A stretch of DNA of 12,162 nt. Origin: JBDTOX01 sp039933015 (GTDB lineage Bacteria; Pseudomonadota; Gammaproteobacteria; Burkholderiales; Methylophilaceae). The position numbers were made by a program, and so were the translations under genes. The stretch lies in assembly GCA_039933015.1 (NCBI GenBank), contig JBDTOX010000046.1, positions 1 through 12,162 of the forward strand. The letters are read 5' to 3'. The notes under the pieces are model-generated. The model ran no database searches. It saw nothing but the letters and a program-made list of their open reading frames with translations, and had not been told where the DNA came from. Positions 1-5,865 of the stretch are shown here, one piece after another (position 1 is the first letter of the stretch; every line of letters begins with the position of its first letter).

Positions 1-165
1 TGCCAATCCCGGCAAGCGCAGCTTGCTCAAGTATTCGGCAATGCTGTTGATCAGCACCGTAAACTCGACGAACTGCTCAAAATGGCCATTGGCCAAATAA
101 CGATCCCAGCTTGCTCGCAGATCGTCAAGGCGACCTTCAATCGAGTTTTGGTGAAGGGTAGTCAT
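1..165 (-). CDS. Unrecognised protein, N-terminal fragment (runs off the window)
   Basis: A frame of 55 codons opens with ATG at 165 and stays open to the window edge, so only the N-terminus is present. The protein starts MTTLHQNSIEGRLDDLRASW. It is charged and looks alpha-helical throughout (for example LRASWDRYLANGHFEQFVEF), with no signal peptide or membrane segment, which suggests a cytoplasmic protein. I do not recognise the family; helical stretches of this kind precede output or regulatory domains in some signalling proteins, but that is only a guess. The ribosome binding site is poor: the bases before ATG are an A-run (AACAAAAAAAACC) with no GGAG-like stretch. The coding potential is supported by the long open frame on an edge and a sensible amino-acid composition. 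It lies downstream of tRNA-Met on the same strand but is separated from it by a terminator. Confidence 0.6.
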   Translation of the reverse strand, partial: MTTLHQNSIEGRLDDLRASWDRYLANGHFEQFVEFTVLINSIAEYLSKLRLPGLA

Positions 166-386
166 GGTTTTTTTTGTTAGAAATGATGGGGCATTGTTAC
201 AGAACATCGTCTGTCAAGCAAATCGTGTATTGAATGAGTATGTGCATAGGGCGCAGTCGCCGCGTTCCTAAGGCTGGAAACCAGGAACTGGCGCCGAAAA
301 TGCACATGCCCAGGATGTAATTTCAGGTATACCGTAACGTAATTAGACCATGCGCGTATTGACAGCTTTGAAGACTGTTTCGACAT

Positions 387-414
387 GAAAACGGCCCCCA
401 TTGCTGGGAGCCGT
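387..414 (-). terminator. Rho-independent terminator of tRNA-Met
   Basis: Read on the minus strand, ACGGCTCCC and GGGGGCCGT form a 9-bp stem with one T-G wobble around the loop AGCAAT, followed directly by TTTTC. It begins 8 nt after the encoded CCA end of the tRNA, the expected place for the end of a monocistronic tRNA transcript. The T-tract is short. Confidence 0.65.
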
Positions 415-422
415 ATCATTAT

Positions 423-499
423 TGGTGGTGATAGGGGGACTTGAACCCTCGACCTATGGATTATGAATCCATCGCTCTAACCAGCTGAGCTATATCACC
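423..499 (-). tRNA. tRNA-Met (anticodon CAT)
   Basis: The minus strand folds as a complete cloverleaf of 77 nt including an encoded CCA. The acceptor stem GGTGATA pairs with TATCACC, the D stem is GCTC/GAGC, the anticodon stem ATGGA/TCCAT encloses the loop TTCATAA with anticodon CAT, and the T-loop is TTCAAGT. The discriminator base is A. The perfect first acceptor pair (G1-C72) argues against the initiator tRNA, so this is probably elongator Met. An Ile tRNA with lysidine-modified CAT cannot be fully excluded by reading alone. One oddity: the T stem GAGGG/CCCCC has an A-C mismatch at its second pair. The gene stands alone between its own promoter candidate and terminator. Confidence 0.93.
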
Positions 500-521
500 G
501 GGGAAACCGGTATTTTTTGCG

Positions 522-552
522 AAGCCCGCTATTCTAATTTTTAAGCGGGTTT
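522..552. repeat. Inverted repeat over the tRNA-Met promoter
   Basis: AAGCCCGCT (522-530) and AGCGGGTTT (544-552) are complementary apart from one G-T pair, with a 13-nt AT-rich centre that contains the -10 box of the minus-strand promoter. It could be a binding site, a weak plus-strand terminator (the right arm ends in TTT) or chance. Confidence 0.4.
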
Positions 553-559
553 AAGTCAA
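531..559 (-). promoter_or_regulatory. Sigma-70 promoter of tRNA-Met
   Basis: On the minus strand TTGACT (554-559) and TAGAAT (531-536) are separated by exactly 17 nt, each matching the consensus at 5 of 6 positions. The bases after the -10 are GC-rich (AGCGGGC), a discriminator type associated with stringent control of stable RNA promoters. Initiation would fall near 524, giving a 5' leader of about 25 nt before the tRNA. An inverted repeat (522-530 with 544-552) overlaps the spacer and discriminator. Confidence 0.65.
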
Positions 560-619
560 AGGCAAATAACACATTAAAACATTAGCCTGAGGTACACAGG
601 AGTCCATGAAGGGCTGGTC

Positions 620-654
620 CGCCAAGGGCTTGCTGCAAGACAGCGGCCTTGGCG
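620..654 (-). other. Hairpin just downstream of ychF
   Basis: CGCCAAGG (620-627) and CCTTGGCG (647-654) form a perfect 8-bp stem starting 7 nt beyond the ychF stop codon. The 19-nt loop contains a further small inverted repeat (CTTG-CTG-CAAG). There is no T-run after it on the minus strand, so it does not look like an intrinsic terminator. It may be a 3'-end stabilising structure of the ychF mRNA. Confidence 0.35.
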
Positions 655-661
655 CCAAATT

Positions 662-1747
662 TTAGACGTTGAAGCGGAAGTGCATGACGTCGCCATCCTG
701 CACAATGTACTCCTTACCTTCCAGCCGCATCTTGCCGGCCTCTTTAGAACCTTGCTCACCTTTGTTTTTCACGAATTCATCGTAGGCAATGACTTCAGCG
801 CGAATAAAGCCGCGTTCAAAGTCGGTGTGGATAACACCTGCAGCCTGTGGGGCGGTGGAGCCCTTTTTAACCGTCCATGCGCGTACTTCCTTAATGCCAG
901 CGGTGAAGTAAGTTTGCAGGCCGAGCAGTGTGTAAGCTGCCCGAATTACGCGATCCAGCCCCGGTTCTTCCAGCCCTAACTCTGAGAGGAACAGGGTTTT
1001 GTCTTCATCTTCCAGATCGGCAATTTCGCTTTCTATCTTGGCGCAGATGGCAACTACGGGGGCGTGTTCCTTACGGCCCAGTTCTTCAATCTTGGCGAGT
1101 AAGGGGTTGTACTCAAAACCGTTTTCGTCCACATTGGCCAGATACATTACCGGCTTAACGGTGAGCAGGCACAGCGGCTTGATGATATTAAGCTGGTCTG
1201 CATCCAGGCCCAGGGTGCGCACTGGCAGGCCCTGGTCCAGGTGCTTCTGGATTTTCTCCAGAACGGCACAAAGGGCAATGGCTTCCTTGTCGCCGGACTT
1301 GGCTTTTTTCTGTTCTCTTTGCATGGTTTTGTCGACAGTTTCCATGTCGGCCAGCGCGAGTTCGGTATTGATGGTTTCCACATCGGCCAGAGGATCAACC
1401 TTGCCGGCAACGTGCACGACGTTGCCGTCGTCAAAGCAGCGCACCACATGGGCGATGGCGTCGGTTTCGCGAATGTTGGCGAGGAACTTGTTGCCCAGGC
1501 CCTCACCTTTGGAAGCGCCGGCGACGATGCCAGCAATATCAACAAACTCGACAATGGCAGGCTGCACCTTTTGCGGATTGACGATAGCAATGAGCGGTTT
1601 CAAGCGTGGGTCCGGTACTTCAACAATGCCAACATTAGGCTCGATCGTACAGAAAGGGTAGTTTTCGGCCGCAATCCCCGCACGGGTAACCGCATTGAAC
1701 AGGGTAGATTTACCTACGTTGGGTAACCCGACAATTCCGCATTTCAT
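662..1747 (-). CDS. ychF: Redox-regulated ATPase YchF (Obg family)
   Basis: YchF is a universal, ribosome-associated P-loop NTPase of the Obg/TRAFAC group that hydrolyses ATP in preference to GTP. In E. coli it is linked to translation fidelity and the oxidative stress response. The P-loop GLPNVGKST is at residues 7-15, the G3 region FVDIAG at about 68-73, and the G4 position reads NVDE (about 205-208) instead of the NKxD of true GTPases, which is the family's ATP signature. The C-terminal TGS-like domain ends KEYIVQDGDVMHFRFNV. The length of 361 aa matches the family (about 363). I chose ATG at 1747, giving MKCGIVGLPN, with GGA 7 nt upstream; an adjacent ATG at 1750 is equally possible and the frame stays open to 1780. 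It lies downstream of pth on the same strand with a 97-nt gap that holds a small hairpin (1786-1804). Confidence 0.97.
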   Translation of the reverse strand: MKCGIVGLPNVGKSTLFNAVTRAGIAAENYPFCTIEPNVGIVEVPDPRLKPLIAIVNPQKVQPAIVEFVDIAGIVAGASKGEGLGNKFLANIRETDAIAHVVRCFDDGNVVHVAGKVDPLADVETINTELALADMETVDKTMQREQKKAKSGDKEAIALCAVLEKIQKHLDQGLPVRTLGLDADQLNIIKPLCLLTVKPVMYLANVDENGFEYNPLLAKIEELGRKEHAPVVAICAKIESEIADLEDEDKTLFLSELGLEEPGLDRVIRAAYTLLGLQTYFTAGIKEVRAWTVKKGSTAPQAAGVIHTDFERGFIRAEVIAYDEFVKNKGEQGSKEAGKMRLEGKEYIVQDGDVMHFRFNV

Positions 1748-1844
1748 CATGTATTCCAATTCGAAAGGTGTGCAAGACAAGTCGCTGGACCAGTAATCTG
1801 GCCATCGCTTAGATAGTTTGCATCGTTATATTTGCTTAAAGCCA

Positions 1845-2407
1845 TTACTTTGCTGGCGCTGGTTTTGTATGCAGTTTAAGCATGGCCGCTTCAAAGCTGC
1901 CTTTGAGCAGCATGGGCAGCAGCACTGAGCTGTTATCTATAGTTTGTTCTATGAGCTGCATTTCTTCACGCGATGGTTTGTGCAGCACGTAATTTACAAC
2001 TTCATTTCTGTCGCCAGGGTGGCCTATGCCCAAACGCAAGCGCCAAAAATTCGGGGTGCCAAGGGCTGATGCGATATCTTTCAGCCCATTATGCCCGCCG
2101 TGCCCGCCACCTTTTTTGAGCTTGACACTGCCGGGCTCCAGATCGAGCTCGTCATGGACAACCAGCACAGCTTCCGACGGAATCTTATAAAAATTGGCAA
2201 TGGCTGCAACTGAGCGGCCGCTGGCATTCATGAAGGTGGTTGGCTTCAGTAGCCAGGCTTCATGGTCAGGAGTTTGCCCTCGGCAGTCAGCTTGCATGAG
2301 TGCTTGGCAGCTACCTGATCTATCCACCAGAAGCCGGCGTTATGCCGCGTAACTTCATATTGAGCTCCGGGGTTGCCTAGGCCGACGATGAGTTGGATAC
2401 CTTGCAT
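1845..2407 (-). pseudogene. pth: Peptidyl-tRNA hydrolase, broken by a frameshift
   Basis: Pth releases peptides from prematurely dropped peptidyl-tRNA and is normally essential. The true start is ATG 2407, with AGGA 6 nt upstream, and reads MQGIQLIVGLGNPGAQYEVT, then RHNAGFWWID, which includes the family's Asn12 and His22. This frame ends at a TGA (2246-2248) after 53 residues. The rest of the protein, from WLLKPTTFMNASG through HDELDLEPG and GGGHGGHNGLKDI to the stop at 1845, lies in the -1 frame, open from a GTG at 2327. Between WWID and WLLKP there are 62 nt where E. coli Pth has about 90, so roughly 28 nt appear to be missing around 2265-2285, with loss of the beta strand that normally reads like KFFG. 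The C-terminal part keeps the catalytic Asp and conserved Asn residues. This is either a real deletion or a sequence/assembly error; everything else in the gene looks under normal constraint. Confidence 0.85.
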
Positions 2408-2441
2408 GCAGGGTCCTGATGGCTACGTCCTGAAATGATTA

Positions 2442-2469
2442 CGCGCGTCCCGGCTACCCGGAACGCGCG
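2442..2469 (-). other. GC-rich hairpin between rplY and pth
   Basis: On the minus strand CGCGCGTTCCGG and CCGGGACGCGCG form a 12-bp stem with one T-G wobble around the loop GTAG. It begins 24 nt after the rplY stop and ends 34 nt before the pth ATG. It is followed by TAATCATTTC, not by a T-run, so it is not a standard intrinsic terminator. It could shield the rplY 3' end or attenuate read-through into pth. Confidence 0.5.
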
Positions 2470-2493
2470 CTATTCTACATTGTGCGCTGCGTA

Positions 2494-3129
2494 TTACTCA
2501 GCAGCTGGTGCCGCGGGAGTTTCAGCAGCTGGTTCAGCTGCTACTTCTTCCGCTACGGCGCCACGTGGCTTGGTAATGTTAACTACAGCAGCATCTGCAC
2601 CGTGAGACAGTTGTACGAACTCAACGCCCTTAGGCAACTTGATTTCGGACAAGTGGATGGATTGGCCGATTTCCATATTAGCCAGGTCGATCTCGATGAA
2701 TTCTGGCAGATCACTAGCCAGGCAGCTTACGTCAGCTTCGGTCAGGATATGGGTAACGACGCCAGCACCGATTTTAACGCCCGGAGCGATTTCAGCGTTG
2801 ATGAAGTGCAGTGGCACCTTAACGTGAATCTTCTCGGTAGCGCTAACGCGCTGAAAATCGATGTGCTGTATGGTATTGCGTACGGGGTGCATCTGGTAAT
2901 CACGCAGTAACACTGATTCCTTCTTGCCTTCCAGATCCAGTGTCAGGATGGAAGCGTGGAACGCTTCGTGACGGAACTGCAGGAACAGGGCCTTGTGATC
3001 GAACTCGACACTAACCGCATCCTTGTCAGCGCCATATACAACACCAGGAACACTGCCTGCGCGACGGAGACGGCGGCTCGCACCCGTACCTTTGCCTTCG
3101 CGCTTGCTGGCTTGAATGATAATTTCCAT
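2494..3129 (-). CDS. rplY: 50S ribosomal protein L25/general stress protein Ctc
   Basis: L25 binds 5S rRNA in the large ribosomal subunit. This is the long CTC form (211 aa). An N-terminal L25 domain (about residues 1-95, starting MEIIIQASKREGKGTGASRR and containing RRAGSVPGVVYG) is followed by a C-terminal TL5-type beta domain (about 96-190). It ends in an Ala/Glu-rich low-complexity tail (VAAEPAAETPAAPAAE) that is typical of betaproteobacterial L25. The start ATG is well supported by AGGAG at 3138-3142, 8 nt upstream. It sits between prs and pth on the same strand, 82 nt after prs, and a perfect 8-bp hairpin (3149-3172) lies in its leader just before the ribosome binding site. The order prs-rplY-pth is common in proteobacteria. 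Confidence 0.97.
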   Translation of the reverse strand: MEIIIQASKREGKGTGASRRLRRAGSVPGVVYGADKDAVSVEFDHKALFLQFRHEAFHASILTLDLEGKKESVLLRDYQMHPVRNTIQHIDFQRVSATEKIHVKVPLHFINAEIAPGVKIGAGVVTHILTEADVSCLASDLPEFIEIDLANMEIGQSIHLSEIKLPKGVEFVQLSHGADAAVVNITKPRGAVAEEVAAEPAAETPAAPAAE

Positions 3130-3148
3130 TTTTACTACTCCTAATTGA

Positions 3149-3172
3149 CTGTTATCCGCGACCAGATAACAG
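3149..3172 (-). promoter_or_regulatory. Hairpin in the rplY leader
   Basis: CTGTTATC (3149-3156) and GATAACAG (3165-3172) form a perfect 8-bp stem with an 8-nt loop. On the minus strand it ends 6 nt before the AGGAG ribosome binding site of rplY. No T-run follows, so it is more likely an mRNA structure affecting translation, stability or processing than a terminator. Its role is unknown. Confidence 0.4.
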
Positions 3173-3211
3173 GGTTGTGACCAATCCGTTTTTGGCGTCT
3201 CGGTCGAAAAC

Positions 3212-4162
3212 TTAATCCATAAACATGGAGCTGACAGAGTCTTCGCGACTAATGCGGCGTATGGTTTCTGCCAGCAATTCTGCTGTACTCAGCTGGCGTA
3301 TCTTGCTACAGGCCGCTGCATCCGCACGTAGAGGAATGGTGTTGGTCACAACCAGTTCATCCAGCTTGGAATTAGCGATGCGTTCAACAGCGCTTCCAGA
3401 TAAAACCGGGTGCGTACAGTAAGCGACCACTTTCTCTGCGCCGTGCTCTTTAAGTGCCGCAGCTGCTTCGCACAGCGTATTCGCCGTATCTACCATGTCG
3501 TCCATAATGACGCAGGTGCGGCCATCTACTTCGCCGATGATATTCATCACCTTGGCCACATTAGGCTTAGGGCGGCGTTTATCAATAATGGCCAGATCGG
3601 AATTCAGTTGTTTGGCAACTGCACGGGCACGTACCACGCCGCCTACATCCGGTGAAACTACGACTAGATTATCGTAATTACGCTTCCACAGATCACCGAG
3701 CAAAATGGGCGTAGCGTAAATATTATCAACTGGAATATCAAAAAAGCCCTGAATCTGGTCTGAGTGCAAATCCATGGTCAGCAAGCGATTAACGCCAACG
3801 CTGGTGAGCATGTTGGCCACGACCTTGGCGGTGATGGCTACACGTGCCGAGCGTGGGCGTCTATCTTGGCGCGAGTAACCCAAATAAGGGATTGCAGCGG
3901 TAATGCGGCCAGCTGAGGAGCGGCGCAGGGCATCAACCATGACCATGACTTCCATCAGGTTGTCATTGGTTGGCATGCAGGTGGATTGCAGGACGAAAAC
4001 ATCCTTGCCACGTACATTTTCCAGCAGCTCTATCAGCACTTCGCCGTCGCTGAAGCGGCTGACAGTCGCACGTCCCAGTCCAATACCGAGGTGGCTTACT
4101 ACTTCTTCGGCGAGTGCGGGATTGGCATTACCGGTAAACACCATCATGTCGCCATTGGCCAC
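3212..4162 (-). CDS. prs: Ribose-phosphate pyrophosphokinase (PRPP synthetase)
   Basis: Prs makes 5-phosphoribosyl 1-diphosphate from ribose 5-phosphate and ATP, feeding purine, pyrimidine, NAD, histidine and tryptophan synthesis in the cytoplasm. The family landmarks are all present. They are FTGNANPALA near the N-terminus, RFSDGE (about 36-41), STCMPTNDNLME (about 60-71), YSRQDRRPRSAR (about 97-108, ATP-binding flexible loop region), MDLHSDQIQGFFD, SPDVGGVVRAR, DKRRPKPN, and the PRPP-binding loop DDMVDTANTLC. The length is 316 aa, as in other betaproteobacteria. The start is GTG at 4162 (VANGDMMVFTG in literal codons), supported by AAGGAA at 4171-4176, 8 nt upstream; the downstream ATGs would clip the family's usual N-terminus and lack a ribosome binding site. 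tRNA-Gln and its terminator lie directly upstream, and only about 32 nt separate that terminator from the start codon. Confidence 0.97.
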   Translation of the reverse strand: MANGDMMVFTGNANPALAEEVVSHLGIGLGRATVSRFSDGEVLIELLENVRGKDVFVLQSTCMPTNDNLMEVMVMVDALRRSSAGRITAAIPYLGYSRQDRRPRSARVAITAKVVANMLTSVGVNRLLTMDLHSDQIQGFFDIPVDNIYATPILLGDLWKRNYDNLVVVSPDVGGVVRARAVAKQLNSDLAIIDKRRPKPNVAKVMNIIGEVDGRTCVIMDDMVDTANTLCEAAAALKEHGAEKVVAYCTHPVLSGSAVERIANSKLDELVVTNTIPLRADAAACSKIRQLSTAELLAETIRRISREDSVSSMFMD

Positions 4163-4194
4163 AGCTGGGATTCCTTATGTCTAAAATACAGCCT

Positions 4195-4226
4195 TAAAAA
4201 ATAAAAGCGTGTAAGGCTACACGCTT
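4195..4226 (-). terminator. Intrinsic terminator after tRNA-Gln
   Basis: On the minus strand AAGCGTGTA and TACACGCTT form a perfect 9-bp stem around the loop GCCT, followed by TTATTTTTT. It starts 14 nt after the tRNA-Gln CCA and ends about 32 nt before the prs start codon. The structure is close to ideal for Rho-independent termination. Confidence 0.8.
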
Positions 4227-4239
4227 AGCGACAAAACAC

Positions 4240-4316
4240 TGGCTGGGGAGGAAGGATTCGAACCTTCGCATGCCGGAATCAAAATCCGGTGCCTTAACCA
4301 GCTTGGCGACTCCCCA
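4240..4316 (-). tRNA. tRNA-Gln (anticodon TTG)
   Basis: The minus strand gives a 77-nt cloverleaf with encoded CCA. The acceptor stem TGGGGAG pairs with CTCCCCA, the D stem is GCC/GGC, the anticodon stem CCGGA/TCCGG holds the loop TTTTGAT with anticodon TTG, and the T arm is GAAGG-TTCGAAT-CCTTC. The discriminator is G, as expected for tRNA-Gln. It lies 34 nt downstream of ispE and upstream of prs, a placement conserved in betaproteobacteria. I see no convincing promoter of its own, so it may be processed from the ispE transcript. Confidence 0.95.
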
Positions 4317-4350
4317 ATTGATCTAAACTTTATTTAAGCTTTGCAGAATT

Positions 4351-5223
4351 TTACCCGGCAAAGCCGCGCAGCGGGTGTTTATCCAACCCGCGGGCCAAAA
4401 ATGCAGAAACCTGTTGCGTTTCTTTATCCTGCGACACTCTTGCCAGAACCAATTCTGCTTCGGCTTGATTCTCAAATTCTGCGAATACCGATGCACCGGA
4501 ACCGCTCATGCGCGCCTGTGAGAATTGATTGAGCCATTCTAAACAGGAGGCGACAGCGGGATATTGTCGGCACACCACGGATTCGAGGTCATTTTGAACC
4601 ACGCCCTCCTGAGATGAGACCCCAGAAAAGGCCGCTATTGTCGTGGGAATCGTGTTCCTTGTCAATTCCTTGCTGGCAAAAACTTGTGCGGTTGATACCT
4701 GCACGGGCGGTGTCAGCACCACATAGTAGGCTGGCTTGAGCGCTATGGACTGCAGTTGCTCACCTATGCCTTCTGCCCACGCGTTTTCACCAAATACGAA
4801 AACCGGCACGTCAGCTCCAAGCTTTAAGCCTAACTTGAGCAACTCTGCGCGTGTCAGTTGTAGATCCCACAGGCGATTCAGTGCTAACAACACGGTGGCT
4901 GCGTCCGAACTGCCGCCGCCGAGGCCGCCCCCCATGGGGATGCGCTTGTCTATGGCAATGTCGGCGCCCAAGCGGCTGCCCGTATGCTGCTGCAATAAAT
5001 GCGCGGCGCGTACGCAGAGATCTTGCTGTTCGGGTACGCCTGCTACATCCTTAATGCGGCTAATTATGCCGTCGCTGCGCGGTTTCAGGTGGATGGTGTC
5101 ATGAAAATCCAGCAGGCGAAATACTGTTTGCAGTAAGTGATAGCCATCTGCACGCTGTCCTACAATATGCAGAAAGAGATTGACCTTTGCCGGTGCAGGG
5201 AAGGATTGAAAATCCTGTATCAA
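4351..5223 (-). CDS. ispE: 4-diphosphocytidyl-2-C-methyl-D-erythritol kinase
   Basis: IspE phosphorylates CDP-methylerythritol at the 2-hydroxyl with ATP, the fourth step of the MEP route to isoprenoid precursors. It is a GHMP kinase. The N-terminal PAPAKVNLFLHIVGQRADGYH (Lys13 corresponds to the catalytic Lys10 of E. coli) is followed by the glycine-rich ATP loop PMGGGLGGGSSDAAT at 96-110. GADVPVF carries the catalytic Asp138, and the C-terminal GHMP motif is RMSGSGASVFAEF. The length of 290 aa fits the family. The start is TTG at 5223, whose TTGA overlaps the lolB stop by 4 nt; no ATG, GTG or other TTG occurs before the conserved PAPAK, so this non-ATG start appears real and translation is probably coupled to lolB. 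There is no clear ribosome binding site. Confidence 0.96.
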   Translation of the reverse strand: MIQDFQSFPAPAKVNLFLHIVGQRADGYHLLQTVFRLLDFHDTIHLKPRSDGIISRIKDVAGVPEQQDLCVRAAHLLQQHTGSRLGADIAIDKRIPMGGGLGGGSSDAATVLLALNRLWDLQLTRAELLKLGLKLGADVPVFVFGENAWAEGIGEQLQSIALKPAYYVVLTPPVQVSTAQVFASKELTRNTIPTTIAAFSGVSSQEGVVQNDLESVVCRQYPAVASCLEWLNQFSQARMSGSGASVFAEFENQAEAELVLARVSQDKETQQVSAFLARGLDKHPLRGFAG

Positions 5224-5861
5224 GGATGGCTTTCTGGTTTGTTTTGTAATGCGTTCCAGCGCTCGATGATCAGCTTGAGATTGAGCTTGGGGCTGCGTAA
5301 GGTGATTTTGCTGGGGAGCTGATAGCCGCTACTAACAACATATTGTCCATATTCGATATCCCAGCCATCCTGCTTTAATCTGGTCAGCCTGCCGGCTTCG
5401 TCCCACTGTGATTGTTCTATGGCACGGGGGGCAGGGCGGCCTAATACCCAATCAGGCAAGCCTTGCATGGGCAAGCTCCAGCCCAGAGTTTCCTGAGTGA
5501 GCGTTTCTGTATCGTTGGCTGTGTAGGTTTTACCTTCGCTAGTTACCAGTACCACGCCTGTGGTAGTGGCGTTAATCGTCGCAATCTGGCTGCCCAACGG
5601 AGAGAAAAGGTCGATATCGTCGGTAGTGCTGTCATGGTGCCAGTGAGTAGAGCCTGAAAAGCCGCGCCCTTCAGTTTGTACGCCGATACGGCCCTGAATG
5701 TTGAATTGCTTGATGTCAGCCAGGCTAGCCAGATGCTGTTGGTGCACCTCCGGCTGGCTGGCGGGTTGTGGCTGGGTTTGCAGCCCAGCACACCCTGACA
5801 AAGCTAATGCCGCGACAAGCGGCAGCCAGCGCAAAAGAGGCCAACATAGGAAAGCTAGCAT
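5220..5861 (-). CDS. lolB: Outer membrane lipoprotein insertion protein LolB
   Basis: LolB is itself an outer-membrane lipoprotein that receives lipoproteins from the periplasmic carrier LolA and inserts them into the outer membrane. The 213-aa product starts with a lipoprotein signal (MLAFLCWPLLRWLPLVAALA) ending in the lipobox LSGC, so Cys24 would be the acylated residue; Ala at +2 is compatible with outer-membrane sorting. After a Gln/Pro-rich linker the mature domain has the family features FNIQGRIGVQTEGRGFSGS, DIDLFSPLGSQIATI, LGWSLPMQGLPDWVLGRPAP and a C-terminal PSKITLRSPKLNLKLIIERW. It begins 4 nt after the TPR gene and overlaps ispE by 4 nt, so the three genes are almost certainly cotranscribed. 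The ribosome binding site is weak, which suggests translational coupling to the TPR gene. Confidence 0.95.
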   Translation of the reverse strand: MLAFLCWPLLRWLPLVAALALSGCAGLQTQPQPASQPEVHQQHLASLADIKQFNIQGRIGVQTEGRGFSGSTHWHHDSTTDDIDLFSPLGSQIATINATTTGVVLVTSEGKTYTANDTETLTQETLGWSLPMQGLPDWVLGRPAPRAIEQSQWDEAGRLTRLKQDGWDIEYGQYVVSSGYQLPSKITLRSPKLNLKLIIERWNALQNKPESHP

Positions 5862-5865
5862 CGGC

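Noticed and set aside
212..217. Perfect TTGACA on the minus strand upstream of the edge gene
   Set aside because: No acceptable -10 box lies 16-18 nt downstream, so I do not call a promoter.
177..419. Open frame of 80 codons on the minus strand between tRNA-Met and the edge gene
   Set aside because: It begins within the tRNA-Met 3' flank, overlaps the terminator hairpin, lacks a ribosome binding site and has no recognisable protein features.
999..1661. Open frame of 220 codons on the plus strand opposite ychF
   Set aside because: It lies wholly antisense to ychF and has the Ser/Thr/Arg-rich low-quality composition of a shadow frame; ychF is unmistakable.
1786..1804. Small hairpin (TGG-CCAG with CTGG-CCA, one bulge) between pth and ychF
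   Set aside because: Only 7 bp with a bulge and no T-run; too weak to call as a terminator or regulator.
2494..2560. Repetitive Ala/Glu codons at the 3' end of rplY
   Set aside because: This is the normal low-complexity tail of long-form L25, not a mobile or tandem repeat element.
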